A DNA stretch of 64,000 bases from Pseudomonadota bacterium. GTDB lineage: Bacteria; Pseudomonadota; Gammaproteobacteria; QQUJ01. How positions within the stretch are numbered: the stretch's first letter is position 1; every line of letters begins with the position of its first letter. Under the pieces are notes generated by a model that searched no databases, had not been told where the DNA came from, and was given only the letters and a program-made list of their open reading frames with translations. The stretch is taken from contig QQUJ01000016.1 in the NCBI GenBank assembly GCA_008501635.1, positions 62,001 through 126,000 on the forward strand, written 5' to 3'. Made by a program: the position numbers and the translations under genes. This document shows, piece by piece, positions 18,872 to 28,034 of this stretch.

Positions 18872-19840
18872 ATGAATATAGGTAAAATCGATCTTAATCT
18901 ATTGATTTACCTCGATGTTCTGCTACGAGAACGCAGCGTTACGCGGGCTGCGGATCAGCTCAAGATCACCCAACCGGCTATGAGCAACAGCCTCAAGCGT
19001 TTACGTTTGCTGCTCAATGATCCGGTGCTGGTGAGAACTTCCGAAGGCATGGTTCCCACCGAACGTGCCCTGGAGCTGGAACCCGTTGTACGGGGTGTAT
19101 TGCTCACGCTGGAAGAGCATCTTCAACCCGATCGCGATTTCGAGCCGCGCGAAAGCCAGAAGGTCTTCCGCATCATGACCAGCGACTATGCTGCCTCGAC
19201 ACTGATTCCCCCGCTGCTCGCCAAACTGCGTTACCTGGCCCCACTTGCCACGCTGGATATCATGACCCCCAGCGATGTCACCTTCCACGACGTGGAGAAC
19301 GGCAAAGTCGATATGGCCATCAACCGATTCGAGGAGTTGCCGCAGTCGTTTCATCAAACCACAATCTGGCGCGACGATTTTGCCTGCCTGCTCAGTTCAC
19401 GCAATCCGATTCGCGACGAATTCACACTGGCCAATTACCTCAGTGGGCGCCATGTCTGGGTAAGCAAAACCGGCTTTGGCGTCGGGGTAGGGATGAATCC
19501 GGAAGACGTTCAAAAGCTGGGTTGGGTCGATGAGGCGCTGGCGAAAATGGGTGAACAACGCAACATCTGCGTATTCACCCGCAACTACCACGTCGCACTC
19601 CATCTGGCGAAAGAGCAGGATCTCATCGCCACGCTACCAACCCGTGCCGCCTTTCTCTACAAAGACGATCCCAATGTGGTGATTCTGCCACCCCCCTTCC
19701 CGATACCGCCCATTGATCTGCAGATGATCTGGAGCCCCTTACTGAACAAAGACGCGAGTCACATCTGGTTGCGCCGGCTGATAAGCGAAACGGCCACGAC
19801 ACTCAACGCCCAGCGCATGGTACTGCCGATTCAAGGTTAA
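18872..19840 (+). CDS. LysR-family regulator (NodD/NahR-like subgroup), probably of aceA
   Basis: 322 residues. The N-terminal winged helix reads LNLLIYLDVLLRERSVTRAA and then LKITQPAMSNSLKRLR. The remainder is a PBP2-type effector domain with FRIMTSDYAASTLIPPLL, the arrangement seen in the NodD/NahR/LinR branch. Divergent orientation to isocitrate lyase across 102 bp suggests it controls aceA and itself. That interval contains an AT-rich patch with TACAAT (18828-18833) as a possible -10 box. The effector is unknown; glyoxylate or an acyl-CoA product are guesses from context. Confidence 0.85.
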   Translation: MNIGKIDLNLLIYLDVLLRERSVTRAADQLKITQPAMSNSLKRLRLLLNDPVLVRTSEGMVPTERALELEPVVRGVLLTLEEHLQPDRDFEPRESQKVFRIMTSDYAASTLIPPLLAKLRYLAPLATLDIMTPSDVTFHDVENGKVDMAINRFEELPQSFHQTTIWRDDFACLLSSRNPIRDEFTLANYLSGRHVWVSKTGFGVGVGMNPEDVQKLGWVDEALAKMGEQRNICVFTRNYHVALHLAKEQDLIATLPTRAAFLYKDDPNVVILPPPFPIPPIDLQMIWSPLLNKDASHIWLRRLISETATTLNAQRMVLPIQG

Positions 19841-20003
19841 TGCCGCGGTCGATAATCGCGAGTGATGTCAATCGCTCGCAACTGCACCGGATTTCAATCT
19901 CCCTGATCGTCCTATCAGACTATCCGCGCACCTCGAGCCCAGCGGCTCATAGCCAACACAGACTGCATTCGAAGCCTACACAATTCTCCGAGTATAGACG
20001 CAA

Positions 20004-20028
20004 ACGGCGGAGCCAATGGCTCCGCCGT
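20004..20028. terminator. Strong hairpin between convergent LysR and small membrane protein genes
   Basis: ACGGCGGAGCC-AAT-GGCTCCGCCGT is a perfect 11-bp stem with a 3-base loop. On the minus strand it is followed by TTTGC, so it is more likely to end the gene at 20062-20484. Lying between convergent genes, it may act in both directions. Confidence 0.65.
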
Positions 20029-20061
20029 CGCTGATACCTCTATTGTTGGAACAGGGAGCTG

Positions 20062-20484
20062 CTACTGACTGCGCAGCCTCTCAATCGTACTCATCAGGCG
20101 CTCGCGCGCATCCTTCTGTTTCCCAGATTCCGCTTCCAGTTCCAGTACATCTTTTCGTGCGAGGATATTTTCGGCTTCCCGATAAGTCATTCTGCCATCA
20201 ACCATTGCCGCTTCGAAAACGGTGGTCAGCTGCGGAAAATCATTCAAAACCTGCTGCAGAATGCCATACTCGTCGGCCGCTATCTCGTCATCGCCAGCCG
20301 GATGGGACACGCTATCCAGTACAGCACGCTTCTCTTCGACATTCGCATCGTGCGTTGCCGGGATAGCCACTAGCGGCAATGGAATTTCGACGCCGGTACG
20401 CATGGCTATCAACATGGTGGCCCAGAGGGCTACCATGACAATCAAAACCAATGTTGCAGGCTTTGAACTATCGGATTCTGACAT
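20062..20484 (-). CDS. Hypothetical small membrane-anchored protein
   Basis: 140 residues. One N-terminal transmembrane segment (ATLVLIVMVALWATMLIAM, about residues 10-28) is followed by a soluble, acidic, mostly helical domain of about 110 residues containing DGRMTYREAENIL. The C-terminal part is likely coiled coil. I do not recognise the family. The start is firm because a perfect ribosome-binding site (GGAGG) lies seven bases before the ATG. It would expose its helical domain either to the periplasm or the cytoplasm depending on orientation. It is monocistronic, with a strong hairpin after the stop. Confidence 0.7.
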   Translation of the reverse strand: MSESDSSKPATLVLIVMVALWATMLIAMRTGVEIPLPLVAIPATHDANVEEKRAVLDSVSHPAGDDEIAADEYGILQQVLNDFPQLTTVFEAAMVDGRMTYREAENILARKDVLELEAESGKQKDARERLMSTIERLRSQ

Positions 20485-20641
20485 TCTTTACCTCCCTCTT
20501 GGGTATTCCTTGGTTTGTATGCTTTGCGACAGGCACGAGGCACCCGCAGTCATCATAATAGCTCAGATGTAGTGGGGGAGGATATGCGGCGCGGTGAACG
20601 GGCGCCCGCCCATTCCTTCTCACCGCTTGCGCGGCCGTCTG

Positions 20642-21706
20642 CTAACCGTGGGTCGCGACCTGAGTCGGATTGACCTGCTGGAATCGATAGTTGCCATCCG
20701 CATCGAGCGTGCGGCTCAGTCGCCCATCCGCGTGTAAATAATTGAGGTGGGCGATCGCCTCCCCCATGGCAAAGCTTAACTGATGGATATCGAGCTCGCG
20801 GCGGAAAATGACTTCAAGGAGTTCAGCGGCGCACTTCGCCTCCACGCAGGCATCCACCACCTCATCGAAGCGTTCATCGTGATGATGGATCAGCATCTCA
20901 ATACGCTGCGCCAGGCCTCTGAAAGGTCGTCCGTGCGATGGCAGAACCAGCACCTCATCGGACAATGATCGAAACTTCGCCAATGAATCAAGGTAATAGC
21001 GGATCGGATTGCCATCGGGTTCGATATGCCACACGCTGACATTGGGTGTGATTCGCGGCAGTATCTGATCACCTGAGATCAGAACATTGAGCGATGGGCA
21101 GTAGAGTGCGGCGTGTTCCGGAGAATGTCCGTGGGCCGTTATGATCCGCCACTCTCGACCGTTGACGGTGATACCCTGCCCATCAAACAACCGATGGAAT
21201 TGAGCCGGCAGACCCGGCACTCCCCGACGGTAGTAGTTGCCGCGAGCCGCTAGCGATTTCGAGCGTCCGTTACGCAATCCGTGTTGGCGAAAAAAAGCGA
21301 CCCGGGCCTCAATATCACCAATCCCGATATCGTTGCGGGCGAGGTTAGCCATCAGATATTCACCTTCGGTCATCCACAGCTCGCAGTCAAAACGCTCGGT
21401 CAACCATTCGGACATGCCAACGTGATCCGGATGACAGTGGGTCACGATCACCCGCTTTACCGGTCGCCCCCCCATGACGCCAGCAAACATCTGCTCCCAT
21501 TGCTCGCGCACCTCATCGCGGCTATAGCCGGTGTCCACGACGGTCCAGCCTTCACCATCTTCCAAGAGCCAGAGATTGATGTGATCGAGTTGGAAAGGCA
21601 GCGGCATGCGGATCCAATGCACGCCGGGTGCGACTTCAATAGCATTCGCAGGCGCGGGGGGATCCGCATAGGGATAGATAAGACCTTGAGTCACTTTGGC
21701 GTCCAC
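20642..21706 (-). CDS. Metallo-beta-lactamase-fold hydrolase
   Basis: 354 residues. The zinc-binding motif THCHPDHVGMSEWL is intact, with a further His in TAHGHSPEHAALYCP and an Asp in VLISGDQILPRITPN. The C-terminal winged-helix-like part resembles LACTB2-type proteins. The start appears to be the GTG at 21706, with GCGGA upstream and no better ATG. Members near acyl-CoA dehydrogenase genes have been annotated as hydrolases of thioesters or lactones, but the substrate here is unknown. It lies downstream of a thioesterase/acyl-CoA dehydrogenase pair on the same strand, separated by 357 bp. Confidence 0.87.
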   Translation of the reverse strand: MDAKVTQGLIYPYADPPAPANAIEVAPGVHWIRMPLPFQLDHINLWLLEDGEGWTVVDTGYSRDEVREQWEQMFAGVMGGRPVKRVIVTHCHPDHVGMSEWLTERFDCELWMTEGEYLMANLARNDIGIGDIEARVAFFRQHGLRNGRSKSLAARGNYYRRGVPGLPAQFHRLFDGQGITVNGREWRIITAHGHSPEHAALYCPSLNVLISGDQILPRITPNVSVWHIEPDGNPIRYYLDSLAKFRSLSDEVLVLPSHGRPFRGLAQRIEMLIHHHDERFDEVVDACVEAKCAAELLEVIFRRELDIHQLSFAMGEAIAHLNYLHADGRLSRTLDADGNYRFQQVNPTQVATHG

Positions 21707-22063
21707 GGCATTCCGCCCTACAAACCGATGTTAGGACATTCCTATGCCTAATCAGCGGATACATTGGAGTATGCCTCGCGGGTAGGTTCGCGCCACAACC
21801 GCCTGATCGAGCCGACCCGTCTCCTGGCTGGGGCGTAACACTAGACCTTTCTTGGTTATGTTGCAAGGCACAATTTCTGTGTCAATACCCGAATCAAGCT
21901 CACAATTTTCCAAGAAACTGGGGGCATTTACGTGATTTCGCGATGCACCATTTCGAGCACCAGGTCTAATTGTTTGAATTCCAATCGTTATCCGGATATT
22001 TTGGCCAGCCTGGCGGGTATTCACCCACCCCCTGGTGCAGCCAGGGCACTGCAAGGCCAGAAG
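21707..22063. other. Intergenic region without a supported gene
   Basis: 357 bp between the metallo-hydrolase and the PaaI thioesterase genes, with lower GC in the middle than the flanking genes. A small hairpin CCCTGG-TGCAG-CCAGGG lies at about 22030-22046 without a T-run. It should hold the promoter of the metallo-hydrolase gene. No coding frame with a credible start is visible. Confidence 0.45.
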
Positions 22064-22486
22064 CTACGCGCGTTCGGGGGGGATGGAATAGGTCGCTGTT
22101 ACATGGGCAACCATATCATCATCACCCTCCGAATAGATCGCCACCTCCCCGACCGCAAGTCGCCGGCCGAGCTTCAGCATCTTTCCCTTCGCAATAACCG
22201 CGACGGGTCGCGGACGACGCAAAAAGTTGCAGTTGAGACTGGTCGTCACTGCCAATTCGACGCGGCCGATCATACTCAGAACCAAGGCATACATCGCCAG
22301 ATCCGCCAAACCCATCAGCACCGGCCCGGAGACGGTACCTCCGGGGCGCAGGAATTTATCGTTGAACGGAAGGCGCACAACGACTTCTCCGCCACCCAGT
22401 TCGACAACCTTGGGCCCGAGGGTGCCCACGTAGGGAACATGTTCATAGGCAAGTTCCTCGAACTCTTCGGGAGTGATTTTCGACAC
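22064..22486 (-). CDS. PaaI-family thioesterase (hotdog fold)
   Basis: 140 residues from a GTG start supported by GAGAGAGGTG. The hotdog helix block FLRPGGTVSGPVLMGLADLA lacks the usual His-Gly-Gly and has Pro-Gly-Gly instead, with the acidic residue retained in LADLAMYAL. Conserved strands TTSLNCNFLRRPRPVAVIA follow. It begins 44 bp after the DmdC-type acyl-CoA dehydrogenase, so the two are probably co-transcribed and act on related acyl-CoA. Substrate unknown. Confidence 0.85.
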   Translation of the reverse strand: MSKITPEEFEELAYEHVPYVGTLGPKVVELGGGEVVVRLPFNDKFLRPGGTVSGPVLMGLADLAMYALVLSMIGRVELAVTTSLNCNFLRRPRPVAVIAKGKMLKLGRRLAVGEVAIYSEGDDDMVAHVTATYSIPPERA

Positions 22487-22530
22487 CGCAACACCTCTCT
22501 CACTGGCCTGCCAGAGGCCATTGCGTCGCC

Positions 22531-24318
22531 TCAGAATGCCGCCTCATCCAGCTCCATCACTGCCTCGCTGCCAGCCTTGATGGTCTCGCTCAGGGCGCCA
22601 GTCGCGGGCAGCAGCCGCTGAAAATAGAACCGCGCAGTCGCCAGTTTGGCCCGGTAGAAATCGGCTTCCGCCCCTCCTACCTGTTCCAGCGCAACCCGCG
22701 CACTTTGGGACCACATGTATCCCAATGCAACCAGCCCGAAGAGACGGAGATAGTCGACAGCTGCTGCACCCGGCTCATTGGGGTCAGCGGCATTGCGTTG
22801 GACGATCAACCGTGTAACGTCACGCAGCCTGTTCAACGCCGACTCAAGAGGAATGAGGTACGGCTCCATTCCCGTAGTGCCTCGTTCTTGCTCGACGAAC
22901 TCCGATACCATATCGAAAAAACGGGTGGCCAGTCGTCCGCCATGCAGAAAGAGCTTGCGGCGCACCAGGTCCATCGCCTGCACTCCGTTGGTTCCTTCGT
23001 AGATCTGCGCAATGCGCGCGTCGCGCACATATTGCTCCATACCCCATTCGCGGATATAGCCATGCCCACCGTAAACCTGCAGCATTTGATTGCAATTTTC
23101 GAAGCCTAAATCGCTGAAGAAGGCCTTCACGATTGGCGTCAGCAAGGCCACCAGATCATCCGCTCGCTCGCGCTCCGAAGGCTCGGGATGCCTGTGTGCC
23201 CGATCGATCTGAAGCGCAACCCAGCCCGCCAGGGCTCGGCACCCTTCATTGTAGGCGCGTACGGTCAGCAGCATACGGCGCACATCGGCGTGGACAATGA
23301 TCGGATCCGCCGGCTTTTCGGGATAGCGAGGACCTTCAGGAGCCCTGCCCTGCAACCGCTCCCGAGCATAAACAACCGCATTCTGATAAGCGATTTCTGC
23401 CAATCCCAATCCTTGTAGTCCGATCGCCAGACGTTCTGTGTTCATCATGGTGAACATGCACGCCATACCCTTGCCAGGAGCACCAACCAAAAATCCTTCT
23501 GCGTTATCGAAATTGATGACGCAGGTTGCCGCGCCCTTGATTCCCATCTTGTGCTCTATTGATCCGCAGTGCACACCGTTGCTCTCGCCCGGCTGGCTGG
23601 CAGCATTCAGTTTGAACTTCGGGACTATGAAAAGACTGATTCCTTTGATGCCGGGAGGAGCATCCGGCAACCTGGCGAGCACGAGATGGATGATGTTCTC
23701 GGTAAGATCCTGCTCACCGCCGGTGATGAAAATCTTGCTGCCCGTAATTCGATAGCTGCCATCCGCAGCGACTTCCGCCTTGGTGCGTATCAGACCCAGA
23801 TCGGTGCCGGAATGGGGTTCGGTAAGACACATGGTCCCCGTCCAGCGCCCTTCCACCATCGCGGGCAGAAACCGTTGTTTGAGTTCATCCGACGCGTGAG
23901 CGGCAAGCGCCCGGTAAGCACCATTGGTGAGCACCGGATAGAGGCTGAATGCGACATTGGCGGCACACCACATCTCTTCAACCATAAACTCCAGGATTGC
24001 CGGTAGCCCCTGCCCACCGTAGCGGGGATCGCACCCAAGTCCGTTCCAGCCACTCTCAATGAAGGTTTGATACGCCTGCTTGAATCCCTCTGGCGTCGTC
24101 ACGGCACCACGCTCGTATCGGCACCCCTGCTCGTCCCCAGTCTGGTTGAGAGGCAGCAACAAACCCTCCGCCAGCTTTCCCGCCTCTTCCAGCACGGCAT
24201 CGATCAGATCAGCGCTCAGCTCTTCGAAACCGGGCAAAGCATTCAGTAGATGCTCTGCCCCAAATAGTTCATGGATTACGAAGCGCATATCGCGCAGGGG
24301 TGCTTGGTAGATTGGCAT
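22531..24318 (-). CDS. Acyl-CoA dehydrogenase, DmdC/large-subunit type
   Basis: 595 residues, about 200 longer than classical family members because of N- and C-terminal extensions typical of the DmdC (3-methylmercaptopropionyl-CoA dehydrogenase) branch. The flavin and substrate motifs MCLTEPHSGTDLGLI and IFITGGEQDLTENI are clear, and the catalytic Glu lies in AQIYEGTNGVQAMDL. Members oxidise medium- or long-chain and sulfur-containing acyl-CoA; which one applies here cannot be told. GGAGGA lies upstream of the ATG. It probably forms an operon with the following thioesterase. Confidence 0.9.
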   Translation of the reverse strand: MPIYQAPLRDMRFVIHELFGAEHLLNALPGFEELSADLIDAVLEEAGKLAEGLLLPLNQTGDEQGCRYERGAVTTPEGFKQAYQTFIESGWNGLGCDPRYGGQGLPAILEFMVEEMWCAANVAFSLYPVLTNGAYRALAAHASDELKQRFLPAMVEGRWTGTMCLTEPHSGTDLGLIRTKAEVAADGSYRITGSKIFITGGEQDLTENIIHLVLARLPDAPPGIKGISLFIVPKFKLNAASQPGESNGVHCGSIEHKMGIKGAATCVINFDNAEGFLVGAPGKGMACMFTMMNTERLAIGLQGLGLAEIAYQNAVVYARERLQGRAPEGPRYPEKPADPIIVHADVRRMLLTVRAYNEGCRALAGWVALQIDRAHRHPEPSERERADDLVALLTPIVKAFFSDLGFENCNQMLQVYGGHGYIREWGMEQYVRDARIAQIYEGTNGVQAMDLVRRKLFLHGGRLATRFFDMVSEFVEQERGTTGMEPYLIPLESALNRLRDVTRLIVQRNAADPNEPGAAAVDYLRLFGLVALGYMWSQSARVALEQVGGAEADFYRAKLATARFYFQRLLPATGALSETIKAGSEAVMELDEAAF

Positions 24319-24643
24319 AGAGTCCTCCGAAAACCTGGCAACTATCTGTTTTTTATACTGTTATCTCTTTGATACGATGATTCGGCCTGAACCAACGGTT
24401 GGAGCTGCTTCGACATCTCCCCTGAGAGCCGCGCTCTGGGAAAAGGGCAAATCCATCGGTTTCCTAAACATAGCACCAAGGCGTTCAGGACTCTGTCTTC
24501 GAACCGACAAAATCTGATCACACCAGACATGCGCCGCCCAACTTTTTGATGCGAATCAAACCCTTGTCTGTTGACAGATCACACCACAGGACAATGATGG
24601 TATAAACCCCCTGAAAGCGAATTTGTCGGTCTCAGGAGCCCCG
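24319..24643. other. Divergent intergenic region between acyl-CoA dehydrogenase and aceK
   Basis: About 325 bp, AT-rich near 24335-24380. It must hold two divergent promoters. A partial CAAAC...GTCTG resemblance to fatty-acid regulator sites near 24558 is too weak to call. No coding frame is supported. Confidence 0.5.
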
Positions 24644-26440
24644 ATGGAGATTCCAGCAGGACAAGACGCCGTCGCGCAGGGCATTGCTCAGGCGATGATC
24701 GATGGCTTCGACAAGCACTACCGAATCTTTCGCGAATGCGGCGTAAAAGCCAAATCGCTGTTTGAAGCGGGGGATTGGCATGGTATCCAGCAACTGGTAA
24801 GGAACCGCATCCAGTTCTATGACGATCGCGTTCGCGAGGTAGTCGATCGAATAAACTACGAGTTCAACGCCTCCGAACAGGATGACGACGCCTGGCAAAA
24901 AGCCAAATTCCTCTATGTGGGATTATTGATAAACCATAAACAGCCTGAGTGCGCAGAGACATTCTTCAATTCGGTTTGCTGCAATATTTTGCATCGAACC
25001 TACTTTCACAACGGCTTTATATTTTTCCGTCCGGGTATCTCCACAGAATATCTGGAATCAGATCCGCCGACCTATCGGGTCTACTACCCGCAGGACCCCA
25101 CCATGCGGGGGTCCATGCGGCAGATGTTTCTCGATTTCTGCTGGAATCAGCCCTTTGAGGATCTCGATCGCGATATCACGTTTGTACGCGAGGTCGTCAG
25201 ATGTTTTTTCGTAAACAACGGAGGGCGCCCCTCGCCCGAGACCAATCTTCAATTGCAGGTGCTTCACTCACCTTTTTATCGCAATAAAGCGGCCTACGTA
25301 GTTGGCAAAGTGGTTAATGGATTCGTTGAATATCCATTTGTCATTCCGGTACTCCGCAAAGACGACGGCCAACTCTTCCTGGACACCATCCTCCTTGACG
25401 AAGAGTGCATAAACTTACTGTTCAGTTTGAATCGCGCCTATTTTCTGGTGGATATGGATGTTCCCTCCGCGTACGTCCAGTTTCTCAGGAGCATCATGCC
25501 GACCAAAGCCAAGGCAGAGCTATACACCATGATCGGCTTGCAGAAACAAGGCAAAACACTTTTCTATCGTGACCTCTACTATCACCTGTATCACTCACGG
25601 GACAATTTCGTAGTCGCCCCAGGCATCAAAGGTATGGTGATGTTGGTATTCACACTACCGTCATATCCTTACGTTTTTAAAGTTATCAGGGATGTGATTT
25701 CACCGCCTAAAGAGGTGGATCGCGCGACCGTAATGGCCAAATACCTCCTCGTAAAGCAGCACGATCGTGTCGGCCGCATGTCTGACACACTCGAGTTTTC
25801 CGATGTTGCATTGCCTGTAGAACGATTCGATGACGAACTGCTCGCAGAGATCAAAGAGCTTGCCCCATCGCAATTCGAGAGAGAGGGAGACTCAATAATT
25901 ATCCATCACGTCTATATTGAACGACGAATGACCCCACTCAATATATACCTCGATACGGCCACGGATAGAGAAGCGGAAAATGCCGTGAAAGAGTTTGGTA
26001 ATGCCATCAAGGAGCTTGCCAGTGCCAACATATTTCCAGGAGATCTGCTGTGGAAAAATTTTGGTGTCACACGCAATAGGCATGTGGTTTTTTATGATTA
26101 CGACGAAATCGAGTATCTAACGGATTGCAATTTTCGTCGCATACCACCCGCTCCCTCCCCAGAATTCGAGATGGCCTCGGAGCCATGGTACCCGGTAAGA
26201 AAGAACGATGTGTTCCCTGAAGAGTTTGAGCACTTTTTGCTTGGGGAGCGCCGAGTAAGAAACTGGTTCATGAAATATCATTCCGATCTGTTGACACCTG
26301 ATTTCTGGCAACGCATGCAAGAACAGATCAAGGAGGGATATCTTGTGGATTTCTTTCCGTATCCTGTTTCTTTACGTTTCTGCCACTTGTTCCCGAATGA
26401 CTCCCTCGAAGCTCTCTCAACAGCCAGCAACGAATGCTGA
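24644..26440 (+). CDS. aceK: Isocitrate dehydrogenase kinase/phosphatase
   Basis: 598 residues, normal AceK size. The atypical ATP loop APGIKGMVMLVFTLPSYP and the following lysine segment FKVIRDVI are intact, as are the C-terminal kinase blocks FPGDLLWKNFGVT and FYDYDEIEYLTDCNFR with the metal-binding Asp. AceK phosphorylates isocitrate dehydrogenase to shut it off and also reverses this, controlling the branch point between the TCA cycle and the glyoxylate shunt. The ATG at 24644 has AGGAG five bases upstream. Base composition is visibly more AT-rich than the catabolic genes around it. It is unlinked from aceA by about 6 kb, unlike the enterobacterial aceBAK operon. Confidence 0.96.
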   Translation: MEIPAGQDAVAQGIAQAMIDGFDKHYRIFRECGVKAKSLFEAGDWHGIQQLVRNRIQFYDDRVREVVDRINYEFNASEQDDDAWQKAKFLYVGLLINHKQPECAETFFNSVCCNILHRTYFHNGFIFFRPGISTEYLESDPPTYRVYYPQDPTMRGSMRQMFLDFCWNQPFEDLDRDITFVREVVRCFFVNNGGRPSPETNLQLQVLHSPFYRNKAAYVVGKVVNGFVEYPFVIPVLRKDDGQLFLDTILLDEECINLLFSLNRAYFLVDMDVPSAYVQFLRSIMPTKAKAELYTMIGLQKQGKTLFYRDLYYHLYHSRDNFVVAPGIKGMVMLVFTLPSYPYVFKVIRDVISPPKEVDRATVMAKYLLVKQHDRVGRMSDTLEFSDVALPVERFDDELLAEIKELAPSQFEREGDSIIIHHVYIERRMTPLNIYLDTATDREAENAVKEFGNAIKELASANIFPGDLLWKNFGVTRNRHVVFYDYDEIEYLTDCNFRRIPPAPSPEFEMASEPWYPVRKNDVFPEEFEHFLLGERRVRNWFMKYHSDLLTPDFWQRMQEQIKEGYLVDFFPYPVSLRFCHLFPNDSLEALSTASNEC

Positions 26441-26520
26441 TACCTGGCTTTCAAACCTATAGCGGGTAAGCAGCGCGGCACATGGACCAGCTTTGAGATT
26501 CACCAACTGCACGCCGACCA

Positions 26521-27528
26521 ATGCCGAAACTAACCCACCCCGAACAGGCCCTCTTCGACGGATTGGCACCCCCGCCCGTACTTGCGGCATGCGAACATTT
26601 TGCGGGCAAGCGGAAACTGATGGAAAAAGCGTTGCTCATCCAACAAGAGATGGGGCCTGTTTTCGATGTCACATGCGATTGCGAGGATGGAGCCCCCACC
26701 GGGAAAGAGCGCGAGCATGCCCAAATGATCGCCGGGCTACTGAACGGACCACTGAATCGTTTCAAAAGGGCCGGGGTGCGCATCCACGATTATTCACACC
26801 CAAACTGGAGAAGTGATGTAGATATCCTGGTGGGTACGAGCGGACATCTACTTTCCCATATAACGATTCCAAAGCCCACTTCCGCGAAACAAGTGGCTGC
26901 GATGATCGACTATATACGGCATATCGCGGAACGCCACGGTATTGAGCGGCCGATCCCAATCCACATTCTTATAGAGACACAAGGCAGCTTACGCGAGATC
27001 TGGGATATTGCATCCATCGATGCAGTAAAAGTTATCGACTTCGGCCTTATGGATTTCATCAGTGATCACCATGGCACAATACCGGCACGATGCATGCGCA
27101 GCCCCGGACAGTTTGAACATCGACTCCTGATTCGGGCTAAAAGCGAGATTGTCGCGGCTGCGCTCGCCAATGGCTGTGTTCCGTCACACAATGTCACTCT
27201 GGAACTGCGGGACAGCCGTACAGTTTATAACGATGCACTAAGTGCCCGGTACGATTACGGCTTCTTGCGTATGTGGAGCATCCATCCGATGCAAATCCAA
27301 CCTATCATCAATGCAATGAAACCTGATCTGACGGATGTGCACAATGCGGCAGCTATTCTGCTATCCGCTCAGCGGGTTGAATGGGCCCCCATTCAATATG
27401 AAGGAGAGCTGCACGATCGTGCCTCATATCGTTACTACTGGCAGCTACTCAAAAGGGCCCACGCAACCGGCATCAGCCTGCCCCTGCAGGCGCATCAGGC
27501 ATTCTTTACTTCGATCAGACAACCTTGA
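26521..27528 (+). CDS. HpcH/HpaI-family CoA-ester lyase (CitE/malyl-CoA lyase-like)
   Basis: 335 residues with the TIM-barrel pattern of the citrate lyase beta/malyl-CoA lyase family. The segment VFDVTCDCEDGAPTG carries acidic metal-site residues, and IHILIETQGSLREIWDIA holds the conserved Glu, followed by Asp in VIDFGLMDF. The family cleaves or forms malyl-CoA, beta-methylmalyl-CoA or citramalyl-CoA. It lies 80 bp after aceK on the same strand, so it is probably co-transcribed with the regulator of the glyoxylate branch. A reaction joining glyoxylate with acetyl- or propionyl-CoA would fit that position, but the direction and substrate are inference. Confidence 0.85.
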   Translation: MPKLTHPEQALFDGLAPPPVLAACEHFAGKRKLMEKALLIQQEMGPVFDVTCDCEDGAPTGKEREHAQMIAGLLNGPLNRFKRAGVRIHDYSHPNWRSDVDILVGTSGHLLSHITIPKPTSAKQVAAMIDYIRHIAERHGIERPIPIHILIETQGSLREIWDIASIDAVKVIDFGLMDFISDHHGTIPARCMRSPGQFEHRLLIRAKSEIVAAALANGCVPSHNVTLELRDSRTVYNDALSARYDYGFLRMWSIHPMQIQPIINAMKPDLTDVHNAAAILLSAQRVEWAPIQYEGELHDRASYRYYWQLLKRAHATGISLPLQAHQAFFTSIRQP

Positions 27529-27596
27529 AGCAAGTTCAACCATAAACAGTTCGAGCGGCCGAAAGCGTGTCCGCGAACCTGTTCAGGTGCGCTGGT

Positions 27597-28034
27597 TCAG
27601 GCCAGCTTGTATACCCCGCGCCCGGCGGAACTGATTTTTCCCTGACGCTTTAGGCTTGCCAGAGTTTGGGGCAAGTATTTTGTCGCAATCCCTTCACTAT
27701 CCAATTGCGCCTTGATCTCTTTGCTGCTGACCGACTTGGACCGACCTATTATCTCCAGCACACGCGCGGTGGTAGATCCCTGCCGCACCCCGCCACCGGA
27801 TCCGCCGCTGCGTTTTACCACTCCCGCTTTTTTGCGGAGCCTGCGCAGTAATTTATCCAATTCGGAAATAGCTGCCTTGTACTCGACATTGAGTTCCTTC
27901 TTTTGGGCCTCGAGTTCAGCAATTTCCTCGCGCACAGATTCCTTTTCCAAGTCTTTTTCCTGTTTTTCTCGCAGACGCGCCAATTCAAAAAGTTCTTCAG
28001 CGCTCATCTCGGATAGATCACGTTTCTTTGCCAT
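27597..28034 (-). CDS. Hypothetical coiled-coil protein with C-terminal winged helix
   Basis: 145 residues. Residues about 8-70 are strongly charged and predicted coiled coil (EEIAELEAQKKELNVEYKAA). A Gly/Ser-rich linker (SGGSGGGVRQGS) leads to a winged-helix-like domain, about residues 88-145, with VSSKEIKAQLDSEGIATKYL and LASLKRQGKISSAGRGVYKL. The combination suggests a dimeric DNA-binding protein, but I do not recognise the family. It lies at the edge of an AT-rich gap, is monocistronic and converges with the CoA-ester lyase gene. Confidence 0.72.
   Translation of the reverse strand: MAKKRDLSEMSAEELFELARLREKQEKDLEKESVREEIAELEAQKKELNVEYKAAISELDKLLRRLRKKAGVVKRSGGSGGGVRQGSTTARVLEIIGRSKSVSSKEIKAQLDSEGIATKYLPQTLASLKRQGKISSAGRGVYKLA

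Noticed and set aside
19005-19025. TTTACGTTTG similar to a LiuR half-site
   Set aside because: It lies inside the LysR coding sequence and lacks the second arm, so it is likely chance.
24540-24580. Possible PsrA/FadR-type operator (CAAAC...GTCTG) before aceK
   Set aside because: Only one half matches the expected palindrome, so the resemblance is not enough.
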